The notes under the pieces were generated by a model. That model worked only from the letters and a program-made list of their open reading frames with translations, did no database searches and was not told where the DNA came from. From Marinobacter koreensis (GTDB lineage Bacteria; Pseudomonadota; Gammaproteobacteria; Pseudomonadales; Oleiphilaceae), in assembly GCF_023156285.1 (NCBI RefSeq), contig NZ_JAKZAJ010000004.1, positions 62,001 to 126,000 on the forward strand: DNA of 64,000 nt, in the 5' to 3' direction. The position numbers and the translations under genes are program-made. Below are positions 37,034 through 45,132 of this stretch, piece after piece; positions within the stretch are counted from its first letter, which is position 1; every line of letters starts with the position of its first letter.

Positions 37034-39232
37034 ATGAAATCGGGAAAGTTGTTGCTGGTCGCCCTGATCGTGATAGCGATTGCCGCATTCTGGCTTTCGG
37101 GAGGGAGCGAATGGCTGACCCTGGATGCTCTCAAGCAAAATCGGGCGGCACTGGAACAGTGGAATCATGAGCACTTTTCCCTGGCTCTGACTCTCTACGC
37201 GTTCGCCTACGTGCTGGTGACCGCACTGTCCTTGCCCGGGGCGGCGGTGATGACCCTCGCGGGCGGTGCCCTGTTCGGAAACCTCTTTGGTCTGGTTGCA
37301 GTGTCGCTGGCCTCCACCATTGGCGCTTCCATAGCATTTCTCGTGGCCCGTTTCCTGTTGCGGGATACGTTGCAGGCAAAATATCGGGAGACCGTGGCCA
37401 GAATTGATCGGGGGATCGAAAAGGACGGTGCGTTCTACCTGGCCACGCTGAGACTGGTGCCGGTGTTTCCGTTCTTCCTGATCAACCTGACTCTGGGGCT
37501 GACGGGGATGCGGCTCTGGACCTACGCCTGGGTCAGCTGGCTGGCCATGCTTCCGGGTACTTTTGTTTATGTGAACGCCGGGACCCAACTGGGGCAGGTC
37601 GAGGCGCTGGGTGATATTGTGTCCGGCGATCTGCTGCTCTCTTTCGCCCTGCTCGGGCTGTTTCCTCTCATCGCCAAATTTGTGGTGGGCTTTCTGCGTC
37701 GCCGTAAGGTGTATTCAGGCTGGCAGAAGCCCGAGCATTTTGACTACAACCTGCTGGTCATCGGTGGCGGTTCCGCCGGGCTGGTGTCCGCCTATATCGC
37801 AGCGGCTGTCAAAGCGAAAGTAGCACTGATCGAGAAAGATAAAATGGGCGGCGATTGCCTGAATACCGGTTGCGTCCCTTCCAAGGCGCTCATCCGCAGT
37901 GCCAGGGCCGCGGATACGCTACGCCATGCCAATCGTTACGGGTTGGAATCGGTCCCCGTGAAAGGTTCCTTCCGCAACATCATGAACCGGGTCAGGGAGG
38001 TCATCGCCCAGGTGGAGCCCCATGATTCCCCGGAGCGATACCGCAAGCTGGGTGTGGACTGCATCTCTGGCGAGGCCAGCTTCGTATCTCCCTGGGAGCT
38101 GCAAGTTACTCATCCGGACGGTCGCACCGAGAGGCTGACGGCACGAAGCATTGTGGTTGCTACCGGCGGTAAGCCAGCCATGCCGCCGATTCCGGGGCTG
38201 GCGGACATGGATCCGCTCACTTCCGACAACCTGTGGGAATTGCAGGAGCAGCCTGGACGTTTGCTGGTGCTTGGTGGTGGCCCCATTGGCTGCGAGCTGG
38301 CTCATGCTTTCGCAGGACTGGGTAGCCAGGTGACTCAGGTGGAGCGAGGCGAGCGTTTGCTGCCCCGGGAAGATGCCGACGTGGCGGATGTGATCCGGAA
38401 ACAGTTTGAAAACGATGGCATCCGCGTTCTTCTGGGCCATGCCGCCGCAGAGTTTCGGCTGGAAGAAGGTGAGAAAGTCGCCTACTGCGAACACGAAGGC
38501 GAGCGGGTCAGCATACCGTTCGATGCCGTGCTGGTGGCCGTCGGTCGGGCGGCCAACACCTCGGGCCTAAACCTGGAGAGAATCGGGGTTGAAACCTTGC
38601 CCAATGGCACGGTTCCGGTGGAGGAAGACATGAGCCTTCGATATCCGAATGTCTTTGCCTGTGGCGACGTGGCCGGACCCTACCAGTTCACCCATGCCGC
38701 CTCGCACCAGGCCTGGTATGCGGCCGTGAACGGGCTGTTCGGCCAGTTCAAACGTTTCAAGGTGGATTACCGCGTGATGCCCTGGGTAACCTTCACGTCG
38801 CCCGAAGTGGCCCGGGTGGGGCTCAGTGAGGAGGAGGCCAAAGAGAAAGGGATTGCCTACGAGCTGACCCGGTACGGGCTAGATGATCTCGATCGGGCGA
38901 TTGCGGAAAGTGAGGCGCATGGGTTTATCAAGGTGCTCACGCCCCCGGGCAAAGACCGGATACTCGGAGCCGTGGTGGTCGGCGCGCACGCGGGCGAGAT
39001 CCTGGCGGAGTTTACCCTGGCAATGAAGCACGGACTGGGACTGAACAAGATTCTGGGGACCATCCACCCCTACCCGACCTGGAACGAGGCCGCCAAATAC
39101 GCAGCCGGTGAATGGAAGCGCGCCCACGCGCCGACGGGCGCTCTCCGATTACTGGAGAAACTCCATGGCTGGCGGCGGGGTAAGGCCGGCCGGGCCAACC
39201 ATAAACAAATGTCTGCTGACAAAGGTGTGTAA
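37034..39232 (+). CDS. TVP38 membrane domain fused to a MerA-like flavoprotein disulfide reductase
   Basis: This is a 732-residue two-part protein. Residues about 5-220 form a TVP38/TMEM64 membrane domain (LSLPGAAVMTLAGGALFG, RLVPVFPFFLINLTLGLTG). After a basic linker, residues about 235-705 form a class I pyridine nucleotide-disulfide oxidoreductase: FAD motif LLVIGGGSAGLVSA, redox pair GGDCLNTGCVPSK, NAD(P) motif LGGGPIGCELAHAF, FACGDVAGPYQFTH, and an HPYPTWNEA dimer-interface block. It lacks the N-terminal metal domain and the C-terminal cysteine pair of mercuric reductases, so mercury detoxification is unlikely. The radical SAM gene begins two bases after its stop. Function unknown; a membrane-tethered redox step is implied. 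Confidence 0.9.
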   Translation: MKSGKLLLVALIVIAIAAFWLSGGSEWLTLDALKQNRAALEQWNHEHFSLALTLYAFAYVLVTALSLPGAAVMTLAGGALFGNLFGLVAVSLASTIGASIAFLVARFLLRDTLQAKYRETVARIDRGIEKDGAFYLATLRLVPVFPFFLINLTLGLTGMRLWTYAWVSWLAMLPGTFVYVNAGTQLGQVEALGDIVSGDLLLSFALLGLFPLIAKFVVGFLRRRKVYSGWQKPEHFDYNLLVIGGGSAGLVSAYIAAAVKAKVALIEKDKMGGDCLNTGCVPSKALIRSARAADTLRHANRYGLESVPVKGSFRNIMNRVREVIAQVEPHDSPERYRKLGVDCISGEASFVSPWELQVTHPDGRTERLTARSIVVATGGKPAMPPIPGLADMDPLTSDNLWELQEQPGRLLVLGGGPIGCELAHAFAGLGSQVTQVERGERLLPREDADVADVIRKQFENDGIRVLLGHAAAEFRLEEGEKVAYCEHEGERVSIPFDAVLVAVGRAANTSGLNLERIGVETLPNGTVPVEEDMSLRYPNVFACGDVAGPYQFTHAASHQAWYAAVNGLFGQFKRFKVDYRVMPWVTFTSPEVARVGLSEEEAKEKGIAYELTRYGLDDLDRAIAESEAHGFIKVLTPPGKDRILGAVVVGAHAGEILAEFTLAMKHGLGLNKILGTIHPYPTWNEAAKYAAGEWKRAHAPTGALRLLEKLHGWRRGKAGRANHKQMSADKGV

Positions 39233-39233
39233 T

Positions 39234-40199
39234 ATGCCCCTGACCGAAGCCCGAGAGGCGCGTAGACGTATCCCCGCTGTGGAGGTTCTGGAACCCAGGG
39301 CCTCGGACAGCTGGACCCATACCCGAAACGGGGACCCCCGTGGCTACATTGATTCTGACCGGCTCAAAGAGCTCTGGATCCATACGGGCACGGCCTGCAA
39401 TCTGGCCTGTCCGTTCTGCCTGGAAGGCTCCCACCCGGGTGACGGTCGTATTCCTGGGATGAAACTCTCGGACGTAAAACCCTTTATTCACGAAGCCCTT
39501 GATATGGGGGTGGAACAGTTTTCCTTCACCGGTGGCGAGCCGTTCGTGATCCGGGACTTCGTCAATATCCTGGACTATGCCAGTCAGCACCGGCCCTGCT
39601 TCGTGCTCACCAACGCTACCGAGCCACTGCTGAAACGCCGGCACCAGGTGTTGCCATTGTTGCAGAATCCGTACCCGATCCACTTCCGGGTCAGCCTCGA
39701 TTTTCCCGACCGTGCCCGCCACGACAAGGATCGCGGCGAGGGGAGTTTTGAGCAGGCGCTGGAGGGTATCCGCTGGTTGATCGATCAGGGCTTCAAGGTA
39801 TCGATCGCCCGTCAGACGGATCCTGAAGAGATTCCGTCAAAGGTGGAATCGGCGTTTCGGGGCATTTTCCGGGACCGGGGCATTCCTGAAGATCTGGCGT
39901 TCACCGCCTTTCCGGATCTGGGGACGCCCGGTTCGGAAGACGGCAGTCCGGAGATCACCGAGACCTGCATGGAGAAGTATCCGACCAAGGAATCCCGGGA
40001 CCATTTTATGTGCACCTATACGCGGATGCTGGTGAAAAAGGGTGATCAGGTGCGGGTGTATGCCTGCACGCTGGTGGATGACGATCCCCAGTACGACCTT
40101 GGGGGCACGTTGGCCGAGAGTATGGACGAGCGGATTATGTTGCGGCATCACCGGTGTTTTGCCTGTTATCGGTTTGGGGCTAGTTGTTCGGCGCCTTGA
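39234..40199 (+). CDS. Radical SAM protein with extra C-terminal cysteines
   Basis: The 321-residue enzyme has the radical SAM cluster motif CNLACPFC (C55, C59, C62), with the fourth iron open for S-adenosylmethionine. The glycine motif FTGGEPF follows. The C-terminal 62 residues hold five further cysteines (C260, C278, C308, C311, C318) in a spacing that resembles SPASM/twitch auxiliary [4Fe-4S] domains. Its ATG is two bases from the upstream stop, so the pair is translationally linked. No precursor peptide is seen nearby. The reaction is unknown; an auxiliary cluster often goes with peptide or small-molecule oxidation. Confidence 0.88.
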   Translation: MPLTEAREARRRIPAVEVLEPRASDSWTHTRNGDPRGYIDSDRLKELWIHTGTACNLACPFCLEGSHPGDGRIPGMKLSDVKPFIHEALDMGVEQFSFTGGEPFVIRDFVNILDYASQHRPCFVLTNATEPLLKRRHQVLPLLQNPYPIHFRVSLDFPDRARHDKDRGEGSFEQALEGIRWLIDQGFKVSIARQTDPEEIPSKVESAFRGIFRDRGIPEDLAFTAFPDLGTPGSEDGSPEITETCMEKYPTKESRDHFMCTYTRMLVKKGDQVRVYACTLVDDDPQYDLGGTLAESMDERIMLRHHRCFACYRFGASCSAP

Positions 40200-40226
40200 T
40201 TCGGTAGGACTGGTAGCTGGGCGTTG

Positions 40227-40323
40227 GCGGTCTGGGGGTGGGGGTTCTTTCTCCTTGGAAAAACAACTCGCTTTGCTCGGACACGTTTTTCTGGCGGAGA
40301 AAGAACCCCCACCCCCAGACCGC
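40227..40323. repeat. Long hairpin element A1 with conserved 20-nt loop
   Basis: Perfect 28-nt complementary arms (40227-40254 and 40296-40323) enclose a short bulge and an inner 7-bp stem GAAAAAC/GTTTTTC (40258-40264 / 40285-40291). The loop at 40265-40284 is AACTCGCTTTGCTCGGACAC. It starts 28 nt after the radical SAM stop. The loop matches 16 of 20 bases in elements A2 and A3 further along, while the arms differ. It could act as a terminator or as an RNA-processing site inside the gene row. Confidence 0.85.
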
Positions 40324-40429
40324 GGAAACGGCTTTGCCAGTCGTGAAGAAAGAAAAAAGCAAAGATTTCTTTGGCGTTCGGGTGATCTCACGGACTCGGG
40401 GACTGAACTGCCATGGTTGAACGAGGAGA

Positions 40430-40530
40430 TGGGAGGTAGGGAGACCAAAAAATGTGGAGCGCCAGGGATGGCGCGACCAAGCCCCCCACGGATGGGTTCA
40501 CGGGCGTTTTTTTGGTCTCCCTACCTTCCA
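40430..40530. repeat. Long hairpin element B with inner hairpin
   Basis: Arms of 23 nt (40430-40452 and 40508-40530) pair with one G-T wobble and end in A6/T6 next to the loop. The 55-nt interior contains its own hairpin GCGCCA-GGGA-TGGCGC (40459-40474) and a C-rich segment. It lies about 100 nt after element A1 and 70 nt before the symporter start. The interior resembles a repeat I recall from other gammaproteobacterial intergenic regions, but I cannot confirm that here. Confidence 0.8.
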
Positions 40531-40601
40531 GCTCCGATATCGCCGAATGATGTAATCCCGGGCAGTGTCCCGGATCCAAAAACAAAGAGTTGGAAAGCAC
40601 A

Positions 40602-42005
40602 ATGAACTTTACTGAAGCCTCCCTGTTCTGGGGGTTCCTGCTGGTTTATGGCGTGGTGATGTACGCGCTGTCGCCGAAGAGCAAGAACGCGAATTCGTTT
40701 TATAAAGGTGCCGATGATCAGGGCAATCCTGTGGGTCAGTGGTCACTGACGGCGAGTATCTTCATCAGCTGGATCTTTGCCAAGTCGGTGACCAACGCGG
40801 CCAACCTCGGGGCGGCCTACGGCGTGGTTGGGGGGCTGGCTTACGCGAGTTACTGGCTGTCGATTCCGGTGGCAGGCTACATCATCTACCTGATCCGGAC
40901 GCAGACCGGGGCGCGGAGTCTTCAGGAGTTCCTGACCTCCCGGTTTGGGCGGCTGGCGGCGCTGGCGTTTGCGGCGGCGATTCTGATCCGGCTCTACAAC
41001 GAAGTCTGGAGCAATACCGCGGTGGTCGGTGGCTACTTCGGTCTGCCCGGGCAGTGGCAATACTATACGGCGGCGATGCTGTTCACCGTCTTCACCCTCG
41101 CCTACAGCCTGAAGGGCGGTCTGCGGTCATCGATTTTCACCGACGTGATCCAGGCCGTGGTGTTCGTGTTCTTTGTGGGCGCGGTGCTTTTCCTGATTGT
41201 GCCGGCCAACGACACCAGTGCCCTGCTCAGCAATGGCGAATTTCGCCTGGATGCCGGGTTTGACCTCCTGCTTGTCGCGCTGCTGCAGATGTTCAGTTAT
41301 CCCTTCCACGATCCGGTGCTGACGGACCGGGGGTTTGTGAACCGGGAGAAGACCATGCTCAAGAGCTTTGTGGTGGCCGGTCTGCTCGGGTTTGTCGCGG
41401 TATTCATCTTCAGCCTGGTGGGAGTGCATGCGCGTCTCCAGGGTCTGGATCCGATGGGCAATGCGCCGGCCGCGGTCGGGCAGTCGCTTGGTCTGGCGGC
41501 TTTGTTCTTCATGAGTGTGGTCATGATGACCTCTGCCGGCTCCACGCTGGATTCCACCTTCACCTCGCTGGCGAAATCTATGGCGGTGGATCTGCCCCGT
41601 CTGGCCCAGAGGGCCAGGGACCGGCTGCCGAGTGTGCGCGTGGGAGCGGTGGTTATGGTGGTGTTCGCCCTGCTGGGCAACATCCCGATGTTTGCCGGCA
41701 CCGACATCCTCAAGGCCACCACGATTTCCGGGACCATGGTGATGGGGTTGGCACCGGTGTTCCTGTTCTACGGATTTACCCGCTGGTCGCCCTGGAGTTT
41801 TCACCTCAGTTTCTGGTCCGGGCTGGTGCTGGGGGTTCTGTTGGCCATTGGCATGATCCCGGCGAGTTGGGCGATCGGTGATGGCAAGTACGCGCTCCTG
41901 CTTGGCGTGAATGCCTGGGGCTTCCTGATCTGCAGCGCCGGATTCTTCGTGCCCCTGGTACTCCGCCGGCTGGCGGGTCGTTCGCTGGCGGCCGGGGAGG
42001 TGTGA
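40602..42005 (+). CDS. Sodium:solute symporter family transporter
   Basis: The protein of about 467 residues has roughly 12-13 membrane helices and the SSS pattern. Evidence includes SLTASIFISWIFAKSVTNAANLG in helix 2 (the sodium-site region), the SLKGGLRSSIFTDVIQA loop and the FMSVVMMTSAGSTLDSTFTSLAKS block near helix 9. Its substrate is unknown. It lies 402 nt after the radical SAM gene, the gap being filled by hairpins A1 and B, and is followed by the phosphatase-like gene after four bases. ATG 40602 is chosen over an upstream TTG. Confidence 0.87.
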   Translation: MNFTEASLFWGFLLVYGVVMYALSPKSKNANSFYKGADDQGNPVGQWSLTASIFISWIFAKSVTNAANLGAAYGVVGGLAYASYWLSIPVAGYIIYLIRTQTGARSLQEFLTSRFGRLAALAFAAAILIRLYNEVWSNTAVVGGYFGLPGQWQYYTAAMLFTVFTLAYSLKGGLRSSIFTDVIQAVVFVFFVGAVLFLIVPANDTSALLSNGEFRLDAGFDLLLVALLQMFSYPFHDPVLTDRGFVNREKTMLKSFVVAGLLGFVAVFIFSLVGVHARLQGLDPMGNAPAAVGQSLGLAALFFMSVVMMTSAGSTLDSTFTSLAKSMAVDLPRLAQRARDRLPSVRVGAVVMVVFALLGNIPMFAGTDILKATTISGTMVMGLAPVFLFYGFTRWSPWSFHLSFWSGLVLGVLLAIGMIPASWAIGDGKYALLLGVNAWGFLICSAGFFVPLVLRRLAGRSLAAGEV

Positions 42006-42009
42006 ACCC

Positions 42010-42954
42010 ATGGAGGAAGGTCGCAGCTGTCCCCTGGCGTATCGGTATTCACCATCCCGCCTCGGAGAGGATCCGATAGAGGTCACGGAAGACGTGCTCT
42101 ACATCGTGGGCGGCCTCTACGGGAACATTGAGGCGCTGGACGAAATTGAACGGATGGCCGATGAGGAAGTGCGCGACGGGCGTCGGGTGCGCCTGGTTTT
42201 CAACGGCGATTTCAACTGGTTCAACGCCAGTGATGACCTCTTTCGTGAGATCAACGCCCGGGTGTTGCGGCATATGGCCTGCCTCGGGAATGTCGAGTAT
42301 GAGCTGGCGAATCCCAGCCCGGGTGCGGGGTGTGGTTGCGCCTATCCGGATTTTGTCGATCAGGGTGTCGTCGAACGTTCCAATCGCATCATTTCCAGGC
42401 TACAGGATATCGCCCGGGGTCAGCCGGACCTGATGGAAAAATTGGGGCGTCTGCCCCGATTCCGGTGCCTGATATTTGGAGGCCTAAAGATTTTGGTGCT
42501 GCACGGCGACCCGGAGTCTCTCGCCGGCTGGGGTCTGGCCCATGAGGCGTTCGCCGGCGGTAATCAAAAGCAGCTTGAATCCTGGTTCGCAGCGACCGGT
42601 GCCGATGCGATGGTCTGTACCCATACCTGCCTGCCTGAGCTCTGGTCCGGCAGTGTCGAAGGGCGCAAACGGGTGGTGGTGAATAACGGCTCGGCGGGCA
42701 TGGGCAACCTGAGCTCGGATTGCCGTGGCCTGATTGCTCGTGTCAGTGCTTCAGGCGGCGCCGTTGAGCCGCTTGTCGCGACAGACTCTCACGGCGTGCA
42801 GTTTTCGCTACAGCCGGTCAGCTTTGATCACGAGGCGTGGATGGAGCGGTTCGATGCCATCTGGCCAGCCGATTCCGACGCTGCGCTCTCCTATCGGAAC
42901 CGGCTGCTGGAAGGAACGACCCTGCAGCCCGCCAATGTCCGATTCCTTGCCTGA
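42010..42954 (+). CDS. Metallophosphatase-like protein with altered metal motifs
   Basis: The 314-residue protein follows the order of a calcineurin-like phosphoesterase. Where family members have DxHGN it reads VGGLYGN; where they have GDxxD it reads NGDFNWF; GNHE is replaced by GNVEYE. LHGDPE and CTHTCLP remain. So the aspartate and histidine of the first motif are missing, and it may bind metal differently or not be a phosphatase. A cysteine-rich patch (GCGCAYPD) follows the GNVEYE block. It starts four bases after the symporter stop with GGGAGG upstream. Confidence 0.7.
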   Translation: MEEGRSCPLAYRYSPSRLGEDPIEVTEDVLYIVGGLYGNIEALDEIERMADEEVRDGRRVRLVFNGDFNWFNASDDLFREINARVLRHMACLGNVEYELANPSPGAGCGCAYPDFVDQGVVERSNRIISRLQDIARGQPDLMEKLGRLPRFRCLIFGGLKILVLHGDPESLAGWGLAHEAFAGGNQKQLESWFAATGADAMVCTHTCLPELWSGSVEGRKRVVVNNGSAGMGNLSSDCRGLIARVSASGGAVEPLVATDSHGVQFSLQPVSFDHEAWMERFDAIWPADSDAALSYRNRLLEGTTLQPANVRFLA

Positions 42955-43048
42955 CTGTCATTCGAATGTCACTGGCGAATGCTGCAATCCGGTCTATTCT
43001 TAAAAAGTCGAGGCAGGGTGCTCGGCCGAGTACCCGTTTCCCGCTGAC

Positions 43049-43076
43049 TTGAAATATATTTTGTGGTCTATATAAT
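43049..43076 (+). promoter_or_regulatory. Promoter of the ect cluster
   Basis: TTGAAA (43049-43054), a 16-nt A/T-rich spacer, and a perfect TATAAT (43071-43076) stand out in an otherwise GC-rich region. Transcription would begin near 43083, about 28 nt before the ectA ATG. Ectoine promoters are generally osmotically induced; this one looks like a good sigma-70 site, possibly also read by a stress sigma factor. Confidence 0.7.
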
Positions 43077-43110
43077 TCAGCACTAACTTTTGAAGCGAAT
43101 TGATCACGTT

Positions 43111-43626
43111 ATGACATCAGAAGGTTCGAATACCACCGCCATCAGCCTCCGCAAACCGACGAAGGATGATGGCTTTCGGCTTAACCAGCTGGTGGCGGAA
43201 TGCCCACCGCTGGACCCCAACTCGATTTACTGCAACCTGTTGCAGTGCAGCCACTTTGCCGAAACCGGCGTGGCCGCGGAGAAGGAAGGCGATCTGGTCG
43301 GCTTTATCTCCGGATACATCCCTCCCCAACAGCCCGAGACCGTGTTTGTCTGGCAAGTGGCCGTTCACGAGAAAGGTCGTGGACAGGGTCTCGCCAAGCG
43401 GATGCTGAAAGAGATCGTTTCCCGGGATGCGTGCAAAGACGTGACCCATATGGAAACGACCATCACCGCCGACAACGAGGCCTCATGGGCGCTGTTCCGT
43501 TCATTCGCCCGTGATATGGGAGCCGAGCTCACCTACCACGAGCACTTCGAGAAAGAGACCCATTTTGGCGGCAAGCACGACTCCGAGTTCCTGCTGCGCA
43601 TCGGGCCTTTCACGAAGCCTGTCTGA
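43111..43626 (+). CDS. ectA: L-2,4-diaminobutyric acid acetyltransferase
   Basis: This 171-residue GNAT-fold enzyme acetylates diaminobutyrate at the gamma nitrogen using acetyl-CoA, the second step of ectoine synthesis. It has the EctA-typical CPPLDPNSIYCNLLQCSHFA, the acetyl-CoA loop VHEKGRGQGLAKRML, and THMETTITADNEAS. ATG 43111 gives the usual N-terminus; the in-frame TTG at 43090 would add seven residues. It is followed by 187 nt before ectB, a wide gap for this operon, which contains a G/C-rich imperfect hairpin at about 43685-43706. Confidence 0.95.
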   Translation: MTSEGSNTTAISLRKPTKDDGFRLNQLVAECPPLDPNSIYCNLLQCSHFAETGVAAEKEGDLVGFISGYIPPQQPETVFVWQVAVHEKGRGQGLAKRMLKEIVSRDACKDVTHMETTITADNEASWALFRSFARDMGAELTYHEHFEKETHFGGKHDSEFLLRIGPFTKPV

Positions 43627-43813
43627 GAGCCCTGAGTTCACGATCAAACATCGTGAATGACTGACTGTGATTTGGACTAGCCGGTGGGCCACCCGAGGTG
43701 GGCCCGCTATCAAGGCTTAAACCAACGCACGGCGGGCTTGTCGCGACCGATATTTACCAACCGGCAGGCTCCCGCGCATTTACCTCGAACCTGACATGCT
43801 AAGAGGCAAGACA

Positions 43814-45082
43814 ATGGAAATTTTCAAGTCGACCGAATCCGAAGTACGTGTTTATTCCCGTGCCTTTCCGGTGATTTTCAACCGCGCCAAGAATGCGCAT
43901 CTGTACACCGAAGACGGCAAGGAGTACCTGGATTTTCTGGCCGGTGCCGGTTCCCTGAACTACGGCCATAACAACGACATTCTCAAGAAGGCGTTGCTTG
44001 AATACATCGAGGCCGATGGCGTGAGCCAGGGCCTGGACCTGTTCACCACCGCCAAGCACGACTTCATCGAGTCGTACAAGAAGCACATCCTCGAGCCGCG
44101 CGGACTGGACTACAAGATGCAGTTCACCGGCCCCACCGGTACCAACTGTGTGGAAGCGGCCATGAAACTGGCGCGCAAGGTGAAGGGCCGTACCGGCATT
44201 ATCTCCTTCACCAACGGCTTCCACGGTGTGACCACCGGCGCGGTTGCCGCGACTGGTAACAAGCATCACCGCGGTGGTGTCGGTACCCCGCTGGGCAACG
44301 TCGACTTCATGTTCTACGACGGCTACCTGGGCGAGGACGTCGATACCCTGAAGATCATGGACAAGGTGCTGTCGGACAGCTCCTCCGGTGTGGAACTGCC
44401 CGCTGCCGTCATCGTGGAAGCGGTGCAGGGCGAAGGTGGTCTGAACGCCGCCCGCGCTGAATGGCTCAAGGGCTTGTCGGATCTGTGCAAGAAGCACGAC
44501 ATCCTGCTGATCCTGGACGACATCCAGGCGGGCAACGGCCGTACCGGCGAGTTCTTCAGCTTTGAGTTCGCGGGCATCAAGCCGGACATCGTGACTGTGT
44601 CCAAGTCCCTGAGTGGCTACGGTCTGCCGATGGCGCTGGTGCTGTTCAAGCCGGAACTGGACGTCTGGGATCCGGGCGAGCACAACGGTACTTTCCGCGG
44701 CAACAACATGGCGTTCATTACCGCTCGCGCTGCGGTTGAGACCTACTGGAAGGACGACGCCTTCGCCAACGAAGTGAAGGCGAAATCCAAGGTTCTGGGC
44801 GACGCCCTGAAAGCCATTTGCGATAAGTACCCGACCGAATTCAAAATGAAGGGCCGTGGCATGATGCGGGGTATCGAGGCGAAGGACGCGGACCTGACCG
44901 GTCCGATTACCAAGCGTGCCTTCGAGCGTGGCCTGATCATCGAGACCAGTGGTCCGAATGACGAAGTCATCAAGTGCCTGATGCCGTTGACCACCAGCGA
45001 GGAAGACCTGAAGAAGGGTGCTGCCCTGCTGGCCGAAAGTGTCGACGAAATCATGCAGGAAGGTGTGAGCGAGGCGTCGTAA
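43814..45082 (+). CDS. ectB: Diaminobutyrate-2-oxoglutarate transaminase
   Basis: The 422-residue PLP-dependent class III aminotransferase makes diaminobutyrate from aspartate semialdehyde. The PLP lysine is in [10 protein letters not shown], with the [13 protein letters not shown] block before it and the N-terminal [17 protein letters not shown] 43814 has AAGAGG eight bases upstream and gives the classic MEIFKS-type start. In most ect operons ectC comes next; here the aspartokinase start follows after 50 nt. Confidence 0.97.
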   Translation: MEIFKSTESEVRVYSRAFPVIFNRAKNAHLYTEDGKEYLDFLAGAGSLNYGHNNDILKKALLEYIEADGVSQGLDLFTTAKHDFIESYKKHILEPRGLDYKMQFTGPTGTNCVEAAMKLARKVKGRTGIISFTNGFHGVTTGAVAATGNKHHRGGVGTPLGNVDFMFYDGYLGEDVDTLKIMDKVLSDSSSGVELPAAVIVEAVQGEGGLNAARAEWLKGLSDLCKKHDILLILDDIQAGNGRTGEFFSFEFAGIKPDIVTVSKSLSGYGLPMALVLFKPELDVWDPGEHNGTFRGNNMAFITARAAVETYWKDDAFANEVKAKSKVLGDALKAICDKYPTEFKMKGRGMMRGIEAKDADLTGPITKRAFERGLIIETSGPNDEVIKCLMPLTTSEEDLKKGAALLAESVDEIMQEGVSEAS

Positions 45083-45132
45083 GACGCCCGCTTTTCAGGA
45101 CATTCATTCCGCAGGATAGCGAAGGCCGACTT

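Noticed and set aside
37034..39232. Annotation as mercuric reductase.
   Set aside because: Although the reductase half is MerA-like, the metal-binding N-terminal domain and C-terminal cysteine pair are absent and no other mer gene is nearby.
40042..40605. Open frames of 187 and 203 residues across the hairpin gap.
   Set aside because: They run through the palindromic arms, so both strands give similar low-quality translations, and they have no family features or good start sites.
43685..43706. G/C-rich hairpin between ectA and ectB as a riboswitch or terminator.
   Set aside because: The pairing is imperfect, there is no T-run, and both genes would be needed together; nothing supports a specific regulatory role.
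45083..45132. A remnant of ectC between ectB and ask.
   Set aside because: The 50 bases contain no stretch that I can match to ectoine synthase, so the absence looks complete and not like a recent pseudogene.
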